NCBI GenBank assembly: GCA_964580995.1
Contig: CAZOMV010000065.1
Span: 1-33,253 of the forward strand
DNA length: 33,253 bases
From: JAKJEP01 sp964580995
GTDB lineage: Bacteria > Planctomycetota > Phycisphaerae > Sedimentisphaerales > SM23-30
Direction: 5' to 3'
Positions 24,586-32,425 of this stretch are shown in pieces (the first letter of the stretch is position 1; the number at the start of each line of letters is the position of its first letter). Position numbers and translations under genes: made by a program. The notes under the pieces were generated by a model. It was not told where the DNA came from and ran no database searches. It saw nothing but the letters and a program-made list of their open reading frames with translations.

Positions 24586-24952
24586 TTACGATTCTCCATA
24601 GGGCCACATTTCCAGACTGCCGTCCAGAACCCGGACATTCTGGAAACCTGCCGCCCGTAAGATCAGTTGGGTTTTCTATCCCCACAGGGAATAATCGCAG
24701 AGTGTGAAATTTCTATGTCGTGAGGCAATTCGTAAATTTTATCGCGTAAGGCTCCTAGCGGGATATGGTACTGTTGGGTAAATGGGTTTTTTCAAACTCT
24801 CGAGGGATCCGTACATCCAGCAGGAGCAGTTCATCTCCATTTTGCAAAACCTTAGTAAGAACAGATGAGCAGGCGATAAGAAGAAAATGGCCCACCGCCT
24901 CGTGGGATTGGAGGGTTGGGCGATTCATAGGAAGTTTCGGCTCGGAGAGCAT
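24586..24952 (-). pseudogene. Rhodanese-domain pseudogene (two frameshifts)
   Basis: The minus strand encodes a recognisable rhodanese domain in three successive frames. Frame 1 gives DELLLLDVRIPREFEKTHLP and then stops at 24755. A shift near 24763 gives IPLGALRDKIYELPHDIEI... to a stop near 24658. A second shift gives ILRAAGFQNVRVLDGSLEMW and ends at 24586. The active-site loop region (around PCGD) is short and degraded. The gene is therefore decayed, unless these are sequencing errors. Its upstream end overlaps a 19-bp match to the terminal repeat of the palindromic element (24835-24853), which may be chance because it is in frame as KVLQNG. Confidence 0.7.
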
Positions 24953-25103
24953 GGAATGCCGGTTTCCCCCCGTGGCTAGCGTGTATTATAGGTATCCGCT
25001 GTTATTGCTGGTAGAGTTGGACCGAAGAAGAGAAGGGACAGGGGCGCAGGCAGGATTTGAGACATTTGCTAGAAGAACACCTCCCTGCTGGAAGGCAGGA
25101 AGG

Positions 25104-25126
25104 TGGCACCCTATGAGAAGGTGCCA
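25104..25126. repeat. Perfect 7-bp hairpin
   Basis: TGGCACC and GGTGCCA flank a 9-nt loop; five T follow about 10 nt further on the + strand. It lies in the 24953-25446 gap, which otherwise holds only the duplicated promoter and truncated start described next. Function unclear. Confidence 0.4.
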
Positions 25127-25156
25127 TCCGGAGATCTTTTTGGGTTAATTACCGTT

Positions 25157-25184
25157 TTGACAAAGGCCGGATGGGTGTTATGAT
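25157..25184 (+). promoter_or_regulatory. Promoter copy A (orphaned)
   Basis: TTGACA (25157-25162), a 16-nt spacer and TATGAT (25179-25184) have the same geometry as the promoter before 27219. It now drives only a 21-codon truncated reading frame from 25226, and perhaps the permease gene beyond. Confidence 0.55.
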
Positions 25185-25191
25185 AATGGCT

Positions 25192-25243
25192 ATGGTAAAT
25201 AGGTTTTAAAGCTGGGTGATCAGGAATGAAAAATAGCACCAAG
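25192..25243 (+). repeat. 52-bp exact direct repeat, left copy
   Basis: The sequence is identical to 27185-27236. It contains the leader, ribosome binding site and first six codons (MKNSTK) of the membrane-protein gene. Here the frame diverges and stops after 21 codons (25226-25291), so this is a broken start. Together with the right copy it brackets the permease block. Confidence 0.9.
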
Positions 25244-25446
25244 ATTTTGATCATAACAATATCAGCGATTGCGGTGGAAAGAAAATTTTGATATGATTGC
25301 GGGATCGGCAGGCTTGGTGGCGTAGCCAGGCGTTTACTGGTAAATGTCGGATCCTTGAGCTTCTTATCACTGAGGTTTTGCAAAACTTCCGTTATGCGCG
25401 AGAAGAGAAGCTCAAACCGGAATCGGTTTTTGGCAGGAGTGGCGAT

Positions 25447-26952
25447 ATGTACAAGCATTTATTCAAAAGAAAGCCCCTTCATTTACTCCATGAGGAAATG
25501 CAAAGCGAGAATCGCCTTAAACGAATCCTTGGCCCCTGGTCGCTTACCAGCCTGGGAATCGGCTGCATCATCGGAGCCGGCATTTTCGTAGTAACCGGTT
25601 ATGCCGCCCACTATAAGGCAGGCCCTGCCTTGCTAGTTTCGTTTGTTGTCGCCGGATTCGCCTGTATTTTTTCCGCCCTCTGTTATGCGGAATTCGCCTC
25701 CATGGCTCCCGTGGCAGGCTCGGCATATACCTATGCCTACACCACCCTGGGCGAATTGCCCGCCTGGATTATCGGCTGGGACCTCGTTCTCGAATACACC
25801 GTCGCCTCCGCATCTGTCGCGCATGGCTGGTCGAAATATTTTCAGAATTTTATGAGCATTTTTCACATCCATGTTCCTCCTGCCCTTTCCACGGCGCCAT
25901 TTGATTTTGACCCTACCCAGGGAGCCTTTACGCCGACCGGCAGTTTCTTCGATCTGCCTGCCCTGCTCATCATCGCGATGGTTACCATCGTCCTGGTGAT
26001 GGGCATTCGCGAAAGTTCCCGCTTCAACAACGCGATGGTCGCCATAAAAGTCGTGGTAGTTCTGCTGTTTATCGCAGCAGGAGTGTTCTTTATAAACGCC
26101 GCCAATTGGCATCCCTTTGCCCCCTATGGCTGGACAGGTCTGAGTCTCTTTGGCAAAACGCTGTGGGGGCAAACCGGAGCGGATGGCGCACCGGTCGGAA
26201 TGATGGCTGGTGCCGCGATGATTTTCTTTGCTTACATCGGTTTCGACTCCATATCGACCCACGCCGAAGAGGCACGCAATCCTCAGCGCGATGTTCCCAT
26301 CGGCATCATTGCCTCGCTCATTATCTGCACCATTCTTTATATCGCCGTAACCATTGTGCTTACCGGAATAGTTCCCTACGACCAGATAGACACGAATGCT
26401 CCGGTTGCCGCGGCGTTCCAAAAAGTCGGCCTCCACTGGGGACAATTCATCGTCTCTCTCGGCGCCACCGCCGGCATTACCTCTGTTCTTTTGGTGCTTA
26501 TGCTCAGCCAGCCGCGGGTGCTTCTGGCTATGGCACGTGACGGCTTACTCCCCGCCCGTTTCTTTGGCGACATTCACCCGCGTTTCCGTACCCCCTGGAA
26601 AGCAACCATCCTTACCGGCTTAGTAGTCGGAATATTAGCCTCGCTCATTCCCCTGGGAGTCCTGGCCGAACTGGTTAACATCGGAACCCTGTTTGCGTTT
26701 GTTATCGTGTGTTTATCCGTTCTTATTATGCGTTATCTCAATCCGCAGGCGCCGCGGCCCTTCCGTTGCCCCTGGGTGCCACTCATCCCCATTCTCGGCG
26801 TGATTTTGTGCCTGTTTCTTATGTTCTCTCTTCCCTCATCGAACTGGCTGCGGCTGGCAATCTGGATGGCGATGGGAATTCTCATTTACCTGTTTTATGG
26901 ATACCGGCACAGTGTCATGGCAAAGCGCCGAGCCGCCGCGATAGACGATTAG
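25447..26952 (+). CDS. APC-family (cationic amino acid transporter-like) permease
   Basis: This 501-aa protein is an amino acid-polyamine-organocation permease with about 12 transmembrane helices. The conserved TM1 motif GIGCIIGAGIFVVTG (37-51) and the later AYIGFDSISTHAEEARNPQRDVPIGI segment match the cationic amino acid transporter (CAT, YfnA-like) branch. The short charged tail (YRHSVMAKRRAAAIDD) is cytoplasmic. The ATG at 25447 has AGGAG 7 nt upstream; the longer frame from 25297 has no site. Its coding strand is C-rich, against the G-rich + strand elsewhere, and it lies between 52-bp direct repeats, so recent insertion or transfer is likely. Confidence 0.9.
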   Translation: MYKHLFKRKPLHLLHEEMQSENRLKRILGPWSLTSLGIGCIIGAGIFVVTGYAAHYKAGPALLVSFVVAGFACIFSALCYAEFASMAPVAGSAYTYAYTTLGELPAWIIGWDLVLEYTVASASVAHGWSKYFQNFMSIFHIHVPPALSTAPFDFDPTQGAFTPTGSFFDLPALLIIAMVTIVLVMGIRESSRFNNAMVAIKVVVVLLFIAAGVFFINAANWHPFAPYGWTGLSLFGKTLWGQTGADGAPVGMMAGAAMIFFAYIGFDSISTHAEEARNPQRDVPIGIIASLIICTILYIAVTIVLTGIVPYDQIDTNAPVAAAFQKVGLHWGQFIVSLGATAGITSVLLVLMLSQPRVLLAMARDGLLPARFFGDIHPRFRTPWKATILTGLVVGILASLIPLGVLAELVNIGTLFAFVIVCLSVLIMRYLNPQAPRPFRCPWVPLIPILGVILCLFLMFSLPSSNWLRLAIWMAMGILIYLFYGYRHSVMAKRRAAAIDD

Positions 26953-26974
26953 GCAACGGATAAAGAGGAAGCTG

Positions 26975-27110
26975 AGTGCATACGGTGTCTGGAGGTCGAA
27001 TGCCCGGAAGGTTCAACATCGTGAAGAAGGAGACCTGCACGCACGGTTCGGAGGGAGGAGTGACGCCATGCAATGCGTAATCCCTACCCCTATCGCTGGC
27101 TGAGGTGGGG
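26975..27110 (+). mobile_element. Possible group II intron 3'-end relic
   Basis: The stretch around 27031-27060 (ACCTGCACGCACGGTTCGG...) resembles the 3' strand of domain V in bacterial group II introns. It is followed by a purine-rich domain VI-like stem and TCCCTACCCCTATC near 27081-27094, like many intron 3' ends. The matching 5' strand of domain V is not evident and there is no reverse transcriptase frame, so this would be a non-functional remnant. It lies inside the permease block. The assignment rests on remembered motif shape only. Confidence 0.35.
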
Positions 27111-27149
27111 AATGGCAAAACAGCCCCTCTTTTTTGTATAAATACTCTT

Positions 27150-27177
27150 TTGACAGGCTGGTAAACGATGTTATCAT
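27150..27177 (+). promoter_or_regulatory. Promoter of the membrane-protein operon (copy B)
   Basis: TTGACA (27150-27155), a 16-nt spacer and TATCAT (27172-27177) lie about 41 nt before the ATG at 27219. The geometry matches promoter copy A at 25157. Confidence 0.6.
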
Positions 27178-27184
27178 GATGACG

Positions 27185-27236
27185 ATGGTAAATAGGTTTT
27201 AAAGCTGGGTGATCAGGAATGAAAAATAGCACCAAG
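27185..27236 (+). repeat. 52-bp exact direct repeat, right copy
   Basis: Identical to 25192-25243. In this copy the start codon (27219) leads into an intact gene. Confidence 0.9.
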
Positions 27237-27680
27237 GTTTACATGCCGCAGTTGATGGTTATAGGGATTATTTTTAGCCTGATCGCGGCGGGGATCGGGG
27301 GTTTTCTGGGTTGGCTGGCGTCGATCCCTTATGTTGCGGAAAAGGAAGGGGCGGTTGGCTTTATCGGGCTGATGGCTGGCGGTCTTGGCGGTCTGCTGGC
27401 GGGTGTCTTCTATATGCGTTTTCTATGGTCCCGATTGTGCCGGCAGGAACGGGTACGATATCTTTGGTGGGGTATGGCCGCGGGGGTACTGTGTTCCACG
27501 ATGGTACATGTCACGCTGATGATGGTTTTTTCCAAAGTGTGGATTATTTTTATGCTGGTTGGGGACTTTTGCGGGGTGGTAGCCGGTTTGCTGTTGGGAG
27601 CGGCGATGTATGGAAGCCTGAAGTTTGTCCAACAGAAGGCAAGCCGGATGGAAATCGCTGGGGGAGGTAAAAATGAGTGA
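27219..27680 (+). CDS. Membrane protein, first of three paralogues (153 aa)
   Basis: I recognise no named family. The protein has four predicted transmembrane helices in two pairs. The first pair begins with a glycine-rich segment (GIIFSLIAAGIGGFLGWLAS, 16-35). The second holds GVLCSTMVH (89-97), a signature repeated in the next two proteins. The glycine spacing suggests close helix packing. AGGA lies before the ATG within the 52-bp repeat. Its stop overlaps the next gene by 8 nt, implying translational coupling. A polytopic module of this size could be a small channel, a transporter subunit or a scaffold; nothing points to catalysis. Confidence 0.75.
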   Translation: MKNSTKVYMPQLMVIGIIFSLIAAGIGGFLGWLASIPYVAEKEGAVGFIGLMAGGLGGLLAGVFYMRFLWSRLCRQERVRYLWWGMAAGVLCSTMVHVTLMMVFSKVWIIFMLVGDFCGVVAGLLLGAAMYGSLKFVQQKASRMEIAGGGKNE

Positions 27681-28971
27681 TTTGCAGGAACGGCTGGGGC
27701 CGGAGGAGAGGGAGGTGGAAAAGAAGCTGGGCGAGATTCCGGGGGATGAAAATGCGGGCAAGATGGTGCCAGGAATTGAGAAAAATGACAAACATGCGGC
27801 TCTATACTACAAGATATTAATCGGCTTATATATTGCACTTCCTTTTTCCATCATAGGAGGGCCGTTTATAGCGGTGGTGGCAATCGGGGTATTGGTGGCC
27901 GGTCTGGTGACGCTGGCATTGGGGATTATGGCGCTGATTGAGATCAAAAAAAGTAAAGGGGCTTTACGGAGCAATCAGTTCGTTATCCCTGCAATCGTTA
28001 TGCCATTGATTATTATTTTAACCACGTGTTTCATCCTGAAATTTGGAACATTCAGGCCTTTTTCTTTGTTACATGATTATGAATATACCACAAAAGAATT
28101 GTATATGGTTTTTACGGACTATGCCGAGAAAAATAATGGACAATGGCCGGAGGCGAGCAAATGGTGTGATATAGCGTATGAAGGAAACAACAATCGCGTA
28201 TATAAAGAATGTGATTTTTCGTTGAATAGCTATGCTGTTCCGGCAGGTAATAAAATGCCGGGAAATATGGTGTTATTATTTCAAAGCAGGACGGGTTGGA
28301 ATCAAACCGGCGGTCAGGAACTATTGGTAGAAAATCCACATCGAGGGTATATTTGCGTCTTATTTGGAGATGGACATGCTGAACTGGTGAAAATTAAAGA
28401 TGTTCCATACTTACGGTGGAAGCTGGAGGATGACGGGATTATACCAGTCATAGATAAAACCATACCATATACAGTAGTTATCGGTATTTTATCCCTGGCG
28501 GCAATTGGTTTCTTAGTTTCGCAGCGTCGGTATCTGGTGAAACACTGGTTTTTCGCTATATTACTTGGCGTGGCATCCTCTGGTATCGGTTACCTGTTTG
28601 GTTTTGTGTCAGAAGTATTATATGCTACCAGCGAGAAGGTAAATCTAATAGGTTGGCAGGTGGGTATTATAGCCGGATTTGTGGTGGGGATATGTTTTGT
28701 GGTGTGGCTGAGCAGGATTCGGAACCGGACGGAGCCGCAGATCAGTATCGTGGGCAGCGGGACGCTGGCGGGGGCGGTTGCGGGGATTCTATGTTCCAGC
28801 ATTGTCCATCTGCTGCTGCTGATTCACCATGAGGAGAGTAATCCAGCGAATTTGCTGGCGGGCATGAGTTTCGGGGTGTGGGCGGGGCTGGTTTTGAGCT
28901 GGGTGAGCTGCGCTATTTTCGATTATAAATATAAGATCAAAGCCGAGGAGGTAATTTATGGAAACCAATGA
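27673..28971 (+). CDS. DUF4190-like / H-X9-DG-like / paralogous membrane-module fusion (432 aa)
   Basis: The protein appears to have three parts. Residues about 45-123 are two hydrophobic helices with LGIMALIEIKKSKGALRS between them, resembling DUF4190. Residues about 135-250 form an extracytoplasmic region ending in RGYICVLFGDGHAELVK (224-240), similar to the C-terminal H-X9-DG segment of planctomycete pseudopilin-like (DUF1559) proteins, but without their N-terminal methylation helix. Residues about 265-420 are the four-helix module of the neighbouring genes, including LLGVASSGIGYLFGFVSEVLY and GILCSSIVH (371-379). A GGGGAGGT site precedes the ATG at 27673; both ends overlap neighbouring genes (8 and 14 nt). 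The exposed domain may give the complex a sensing or binding function; that is inference. Confidence 0.72.
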   Translation: MSDLQERLGPEEREVEKKLGEIPGDENAGKMVPGIEKNDKHAALYYKILIGLYIALPFSIIGGPFIAVVAIGVLVAGLVTLALGIMALIEIKKSKGALRSNQFVIPAIVMPLIIILTTCFILKFGTFRPFSLLHDYEYTTKELYMVFTDYAEKNNGQWPEASKWCDIAYEGNNNRVYKECDFSLNSYAVPAGNKMPGNMVLLFQSRTGWNQTGGQELLVENPHRGYICVLFGDGHAELVKIKDVPYLRWKLEDDGIIPVIDKTIPYTVVIGILSLAAIGFLVSQRRYLVKHWFFAILLGVASSGIGYLFGFVSEVLYATSEKVNLIGWQVGIIAGFVVGICFVVWLSRIRNRTEPQISIVGSGTLAGAVAGILCSSIVHLLLLIHHEESNPANLLAGMSFGVWAGLVLSWVSCAIFDYKYKIKAEEVIYGNQ

Positions 28972-29530
28972 CAATCTTGCCGATGGCCATAAAAAACAAC
29001 CAACAATCCTTTTTGATACTAGCAGACGACGACCAATATATACAGAAAGCGAACTCAGGAATAAGGTGAAAATTCATTCCTTGGTATTTGGTTTGATTTC
29101 GGCGGTGGTCGGGGGATTTATGGGGATTTGGGCGGAAGTGATGTTTTATTTTTCGCCCCATTCTCGTAATTTTCCTTTTTCCCTGTCTTTTCCATACATA
29201 GGGATTACCGCGGGGATTATCTTGGGATATGCGGCCGGTTATTTGTTTATACCGATACTGTTTTCCTTACTGAAAAGGAAATTCTCATGTAATCGTTTTC
29301 TGAATCAAAGTGAATTACGCGGAGGTCTGATTGGACTTCTCTGTTCGTGTGCGGTGCATGGTATTTTGATGCTCTGTTATTGGGTGAAAGATTTTGGTCC
29401 GATGATTATCGGCGGAACGGTTGGGATTATAGCGGGGATCATGCTGAGCAGTATCATCAGCCGTATTGTGTGGATTCGATTTTCACATTCCTTTATGACA
29501 ACACCCTATGAGGAGTCGTGTGAGAAATAA
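28958..29530 (+). CDS. Membrane protein, third of three paralogues (190 aa)
   Basis: No named family. After about 38 hydrophilic residues the protein has two transmembrane pairs like the two upstream genes: a first segment GLISAVVGGFMGIWAEVMFY (45-64) and GLLCSCAVH (126-134) in the second pair. GAGGAGGT lies 5 nt before the ATG at 28958, which overlaps the previous gene by 14 nt. The radical SAM gene starts 3 nt after its stop. Shared signature, tandem position and overlapping starts indicate descent by duplication and likely assembly into one membrane complex. Confidence 0.75.
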   Translation: METNDNLADGHKKQPTILFDTSRRRPIYTESELRNKVKIHSLVFGLISAVVGGFMGIWAEVMFYFSPHSRNFPFSLSFPYIGITAGIILGYAAGYLFIPILFSLLKRKFSCNRFLNQSELRGGLIGLLCSCAVHGILMLCYWVKDFGPMIIGGTVGIIAGIMLSSIISRIVWIRFSHSFMTTPYEESCEK

Positions 29531-29533
29531 ATT

Positions 29534-30754
29534 ATGCGGATAGGTGACTGGATACGGCTGAGTCCGGTGTTTTGGCGGTGCGTGGGGAAGCTGCCGCTGG
29601 GGCATTTGCGGTATCTGGCGGGGCAGATGCGGTATGAGAATCCGCAGCGGCATGAGGGGCAGATGCGGATCAACAGTTTTTTTCCGCCGATCCCGTCGGC
29701 GGCGTTTGACCGGTTTCTGGCGGCGGTGATCGAGCGGAAGCGGATCCCGTACTCCACGTATTTTGCGGTAACGGATCAGTGTCCGTATCGATGCGGGCAT
29801 TGCAGCTATGGGGAGCATCAGGCGGGGCGGCTGGATACGGCAGGGGCGATGGGGGTGATCCGGCAGATCAAGGGGCTGGGGTCGCCGACGATCGGGCTGA
29901 CGGGCGGGGAGCCGCTGCTGCGGAAGGATATCGCGGAGCTGGTGCGGGCGATCGGGGAGGATACGGCCAGTATTGTGTTTACGACGGGGCATATGCTGAG
30001 CCGGGAGCGGGCGGTGAGGCTGCGGGAGGCGGGGCTGGGGTGCCTGATGGTTGGGGTGGAAGCGGAGGAGGCGGCGGAACATGACGCGGTGCGGGGGGCG
30101 GCGGGGTCGTATGCGGAGGCGATGCGGGCGATAGAGTATTCGCTGGGGGCGGGGCTTTATACGGCGATTTCGACGGTGGGGACGCATGAGAAGATCGGGC
30201 GGGGGTCGCTGGAGAGGATGGCGGAGCTGGCGGAGCGGCTGGGGGTGCAGGAATTCCGGGTGCTGGAGCCGATTCCGACGGGGCGGATGCAGCGGCAGGC
30301 GGTGGAATTGCCCAGTGCGGAGGAGACAGCGGCGATGGCGGAGTTTCACAAGCAGTGGAACCGGCGAAATAAGGGACCGGCGGTGTCGAGCTTTGCGTAT
30401 CTGGAATCGGAGGAGATGTTCGGGTGCGGGGCGGGGTATCATCATTTGTATATCGACGCGGTAGGGAATGTGTGCCCGTGCGACCTGACACCGCTGGCGT
30501 TCGGGAATGTGCTGACGCGGCCGCTGGGGGAAATCTGGGCGGAGATGGGGAAGTGGTTCGGACTGCCGCGGTGCGGGTGCCTGATGAAGGAGCTGAGCCG
30601 GAGATGGCCGGAGGGGGCGGGGAAACTGCCGCTGGGGAAGGAGGTGAGCGCGACGCTGTGCGGGAGATGCCCGCGGGGGGAGAAGCTGCCGGGGATGTAT
30701 CAGCGGCTTTTCAAGGACCGAGCAAAAGAAGATCAGCCAGGGAAGCCAGGGTAA
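29534..30754 (+). CDS. Radical SAM protein with SPASM-like auxiliary cysteines
   Basis: This 406-aa enzyme has the cluster motif CPYRCGHC (C83, C87, C90) and LTGGEP (122-127). A cysteine-rich C-terminal part (C298, then C314/C316 in VCPCD, C347/C349, and C376/C379) with the HLYIDAVGNV strand resembles SPASM domains that hold extra Fe-S clusters and modify peptides or proteins. It starts 3 nt after the third membrane-protein gene with no close Shine-Dalgarno (GAGGAG is about 19 nt up), so translation probably depends on that gene. Its codons are extremely G-rich, unlike those of the membrane genes just upstream, suggesting a different history. The 3' end overlaps the convergent UbiA gene by 44 bp. 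Confidence 0.85.
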   Translation: MRIGDWIRLSPVFWRCVGKLPLGHLRYLAGQMRYENPQRHEGQMRINSFFPPIPSAAFDRFLAAVIERKRIPYSTYFAVTDQCPYRCGHCSYGEHQAGRLDTAGAMGVIRQIKGLGSPTIGLTGGEPLLRKDIAELVRAIGEDTASIVFTTGHMLSRERAVRLREAGLGCLMVGVEAEEAAEHDAVRGAAGSYAEAMRAIEYSLGAGLYTAISTVGTHEKIGRGSLERMAELAERLGVQEFRVLEPIPTGRMQRQAVELPSAEETAAMAEFHKQWNRRNKGPAVSSFAYLESEEMFGCGAGYHHLYIDAVGNVCPCDLTPLAFGNVLTRPLGEIWAEMGKWFGLPRCGCLMKELSRRWPEGAGKLPLGKEVSATLCGRCPRGEKLPGMYQRLFKDRAKEDQPGKPG

Positions 30755-31550
30755 TCAGGAAGACCTCCGCATAGATATAGGGAATGGCGGCGGCGGGCTG
30801 GCAGAGGGACAGGATGGCCAGCAGGATGGCGGTGAGGGACGCGGCCAGGTAGAGGGATTGGCAGGAGCCGAGGAGGTAAGGCAGGGGGGTAATAAAGGCG
30901 GCGGTGACTATCAGGAGTCGGGCGGTGGGGAGGAACCAGGTTTTACTACTCCAGCGGGCGATGCTATTGAGAGACCGGACCTTTTCGTCGCCGGGCAGGT
31001 CGCGGACGTCCTTGAGCATTTCGTAGCCCAGGGCAGTGAAGAAGAGCCAGAAGGGGTGAATATAGAGAGTATGGATACGCGGTCCTGGGGCGGCCTCGGT
31101 AAAGGCGGCGGCCAGGGGATAGAGGGAGGTCATCAGGGCGGCGACCAGAAGGTCCTTAAAGAAGCCGAGTCGCTTGGAAAAGATATTGTAAAAGATCAGG
31201 CCCAGGGCTAGTAGAATCATGCCGAGGAAAAAGGGGATACCGGAAATGCCGGCCAGGAGCAGGCCCAGCAGGAAAAGAAACATCGACCAGAGGGCCGCCA
31301 GCCGGCGGCTTATGCGGCGGCTGGGGAGCATGCGGCGGGGACAGTTGATGGTATCAACCGGGACATCGAAAACATCGTTGAGGACATAGGCGGCGGAAAT
31401 CACGCAGAAGAGGGAGAGGAAGGAGAGGAGCAGGCGCGATGGGTTGGGATACATGCGGCCGCCGGTTCGATAGAGTACGATGACCAGCCAGCCGCCGGCC
31501 ATCGGCAGGGCATAGTAGAGGCGCATTAAACGGAGGAGGGCGGCTACCAT
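30711..31550 (-). CDS. UbiA-family prenyltransferase
   Basis: This 279-aa integral membrane protein transfers a polyprenyl group to an aromatic or polar acceptor. Both Asp-rich metal/diphosphate motifs are present: NDVFDVPVD (58-66) and KDVRDLPGD (180-188), among about eight hydrophobic helices. The start is the ATG at 31550, which overlaps the end of the methyltransferase gene by 7 nt; the longer open frame from 31799 is only antisense-like sequence inside that gene. A prenyltransferase and a UbiE-like methyltransferase together suggest quinone or other prenyl-lipid synthesis, fitting mqnD in the same window, but substrate cannot be read from sequence. Confidence 0.88.
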   Translation of the reverse strand: MVAALLRLMRLYYALPMAGGWLVIVLYRTGGRMYPNPSRLLLSFLSLFCVISAAYVLNDVFDVPVDTINCPRRMLPSRRISRRLAALWSMFLFLLGLLLAGISGIPFFLGMILLALGLIFYNIFSKRLGFFKDLLVAALMTSLYPLAAAFTEAAPGPRIHTLYIHPFWLFFTALGYEMLKDVRDLPGDEKVRSLNSIARWSSKTWFLPTARLLIVTAAFITPLPYLLGSCQSLYLAASLTAILLAILSLCQPAAAIPYIYAEVFLITLASLADLLLLGP

Positions 31551-32419
31551 TTTTTGGCGATGCCCGCCAGATAACGATGGGTGATGGGAATTTGGCCATC
31601 CCGCAAATATTTTTGTTCGATAATTTCGGCGAAGCGTTGGAAAACGGGGTCGTCGGTTTGGTCGCCGGCGGCGAATTCGAAACCGGCGGCGGCACCGGTG
31701 GCCCGCAAACGCTCGATAGCCTGCTGACCGCTGGGGACGGTGTAGGTTTTGCGGCCATCCCAGCGGCAGAGGGGCTTGAGGCCGGCCAGGTGAAACCATA
31801 CCTGAAGCTGGCGGCTGCCTGATAAAAAACGGAACTTCATGAGGTGGAGCAGTTTCTCGGGATTTTCCATAAAGGCCAGAAAAGAGCAGTATAAAACCCC
31901 GGCGAGCGAAAAGAGGCTGTTGTCGATAATCCCGACCTGGCCGCCTTTTTTTAATACCCTTTGAATCTGGCGTAATACCGCCAGAGGGCGGGAATAACCC
32001 AGTCCCCAGCAGCAGGAGACCAGATCGATACTGTTATCCGGCACGGTTTGGAGATAGGGCAGGATATCCGATTTGACGAAATCACAGCTTGGGCCGTATT
32101 GGGTCCGGGCCTGGCGGAGCATGCCTTCAGAGCGGTCCACGCCAATGACGCGGGTCTGCATTTTTTCGGCGAGGCGGCTGGTAACGTAACCGGTGCCGCA
32201 GGTCAGGTCGAGGATTTTGTCCCCCTTGATCAGGGTCAGCCGGTTGACTAACTCCTGGGAACGATCCCGCATATGATCGGTCCAGGCCTGATCGTAGCCG
32301 GTGCTGAGCCGGTCATAGCTTTTCTCGACCAGATTCCCCGTTTGATCCGGGCTAAAGAGGAATAATCGGACTAAACGGAGAAACATTCGTAAAGGATATC
32401 TTTGGTGCGGCGAACTCAT
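31544..32419 (-). CDS. Class I SAM-dependent methyltransferase (UbiE-like)
   Basis: The protein (291 aa from the chosen start) has the class I methyltransferase fold: motif I DLTCGTGYVT (71-80), acidic D95 at the end of strand 2 (VIGVDRS), PDNSIDLVSCCWGLGY, and a VLKKGGQVGIIDNS strand, a pattern closest to UbiE/MenG-type enzymes. SYDRLSTGYDQAW before motif I is also typical. The start is set at 32419 because a -10 TACAAT lies 6 nt upstream and there is no Shine-Dalgarno, pointing to a leaderless message; the frame opens as far as 32497, but that would run through both divergent promoters. It is coupled to the UbiA gene by a 7-nt overlap. Confidence 0.82.
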   Translation of the reverse strand: MSSPHQRYPLRMFLRLVRLFLFSPDQTGNLVEKSYDRLSTGYDQAWTDHMRDRSQELVNRLTLIKGDKILDLTCGTGYVTSRLAEKMQTRVIGVDRSEGMLRQARTQYGPSCDFVKSDILPYLQTVPDNSIDLVSCCWGLGYSRPLAVLRQIQRVLKKGGQVGIIDNSLFSLAGVLYCSFLAFMENPEKLLHLMKFRFLSGSRQLQVWFHLAGLKPLCRWDGRKTYTVPSGQQAIERLRATGAAAGFEFAAGDQTDDPVFQRFAEIIEQKYLRDGQIPITHRYLAGIAKKW

Positions 32420-32425
32420 GCGACG

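Noticed and set aside
24765..25148. 127-aa + strand frame
   Set aside because: It overlaps the rhodanese pseudogene in antisense, and its remainder shows no motif.
26975..27060. Resemblance to part of 23S rRNA (TACGGTGT...CCGGAAGGTT)
   Set aside because: The similarity is short and the following sequence does not continue as rRNA.
29483..30445. 320-aa minus-strand frame
   Set aside because: It is Arg/Pro-rich antisense of the radical SAM gene, with no domain pattern.
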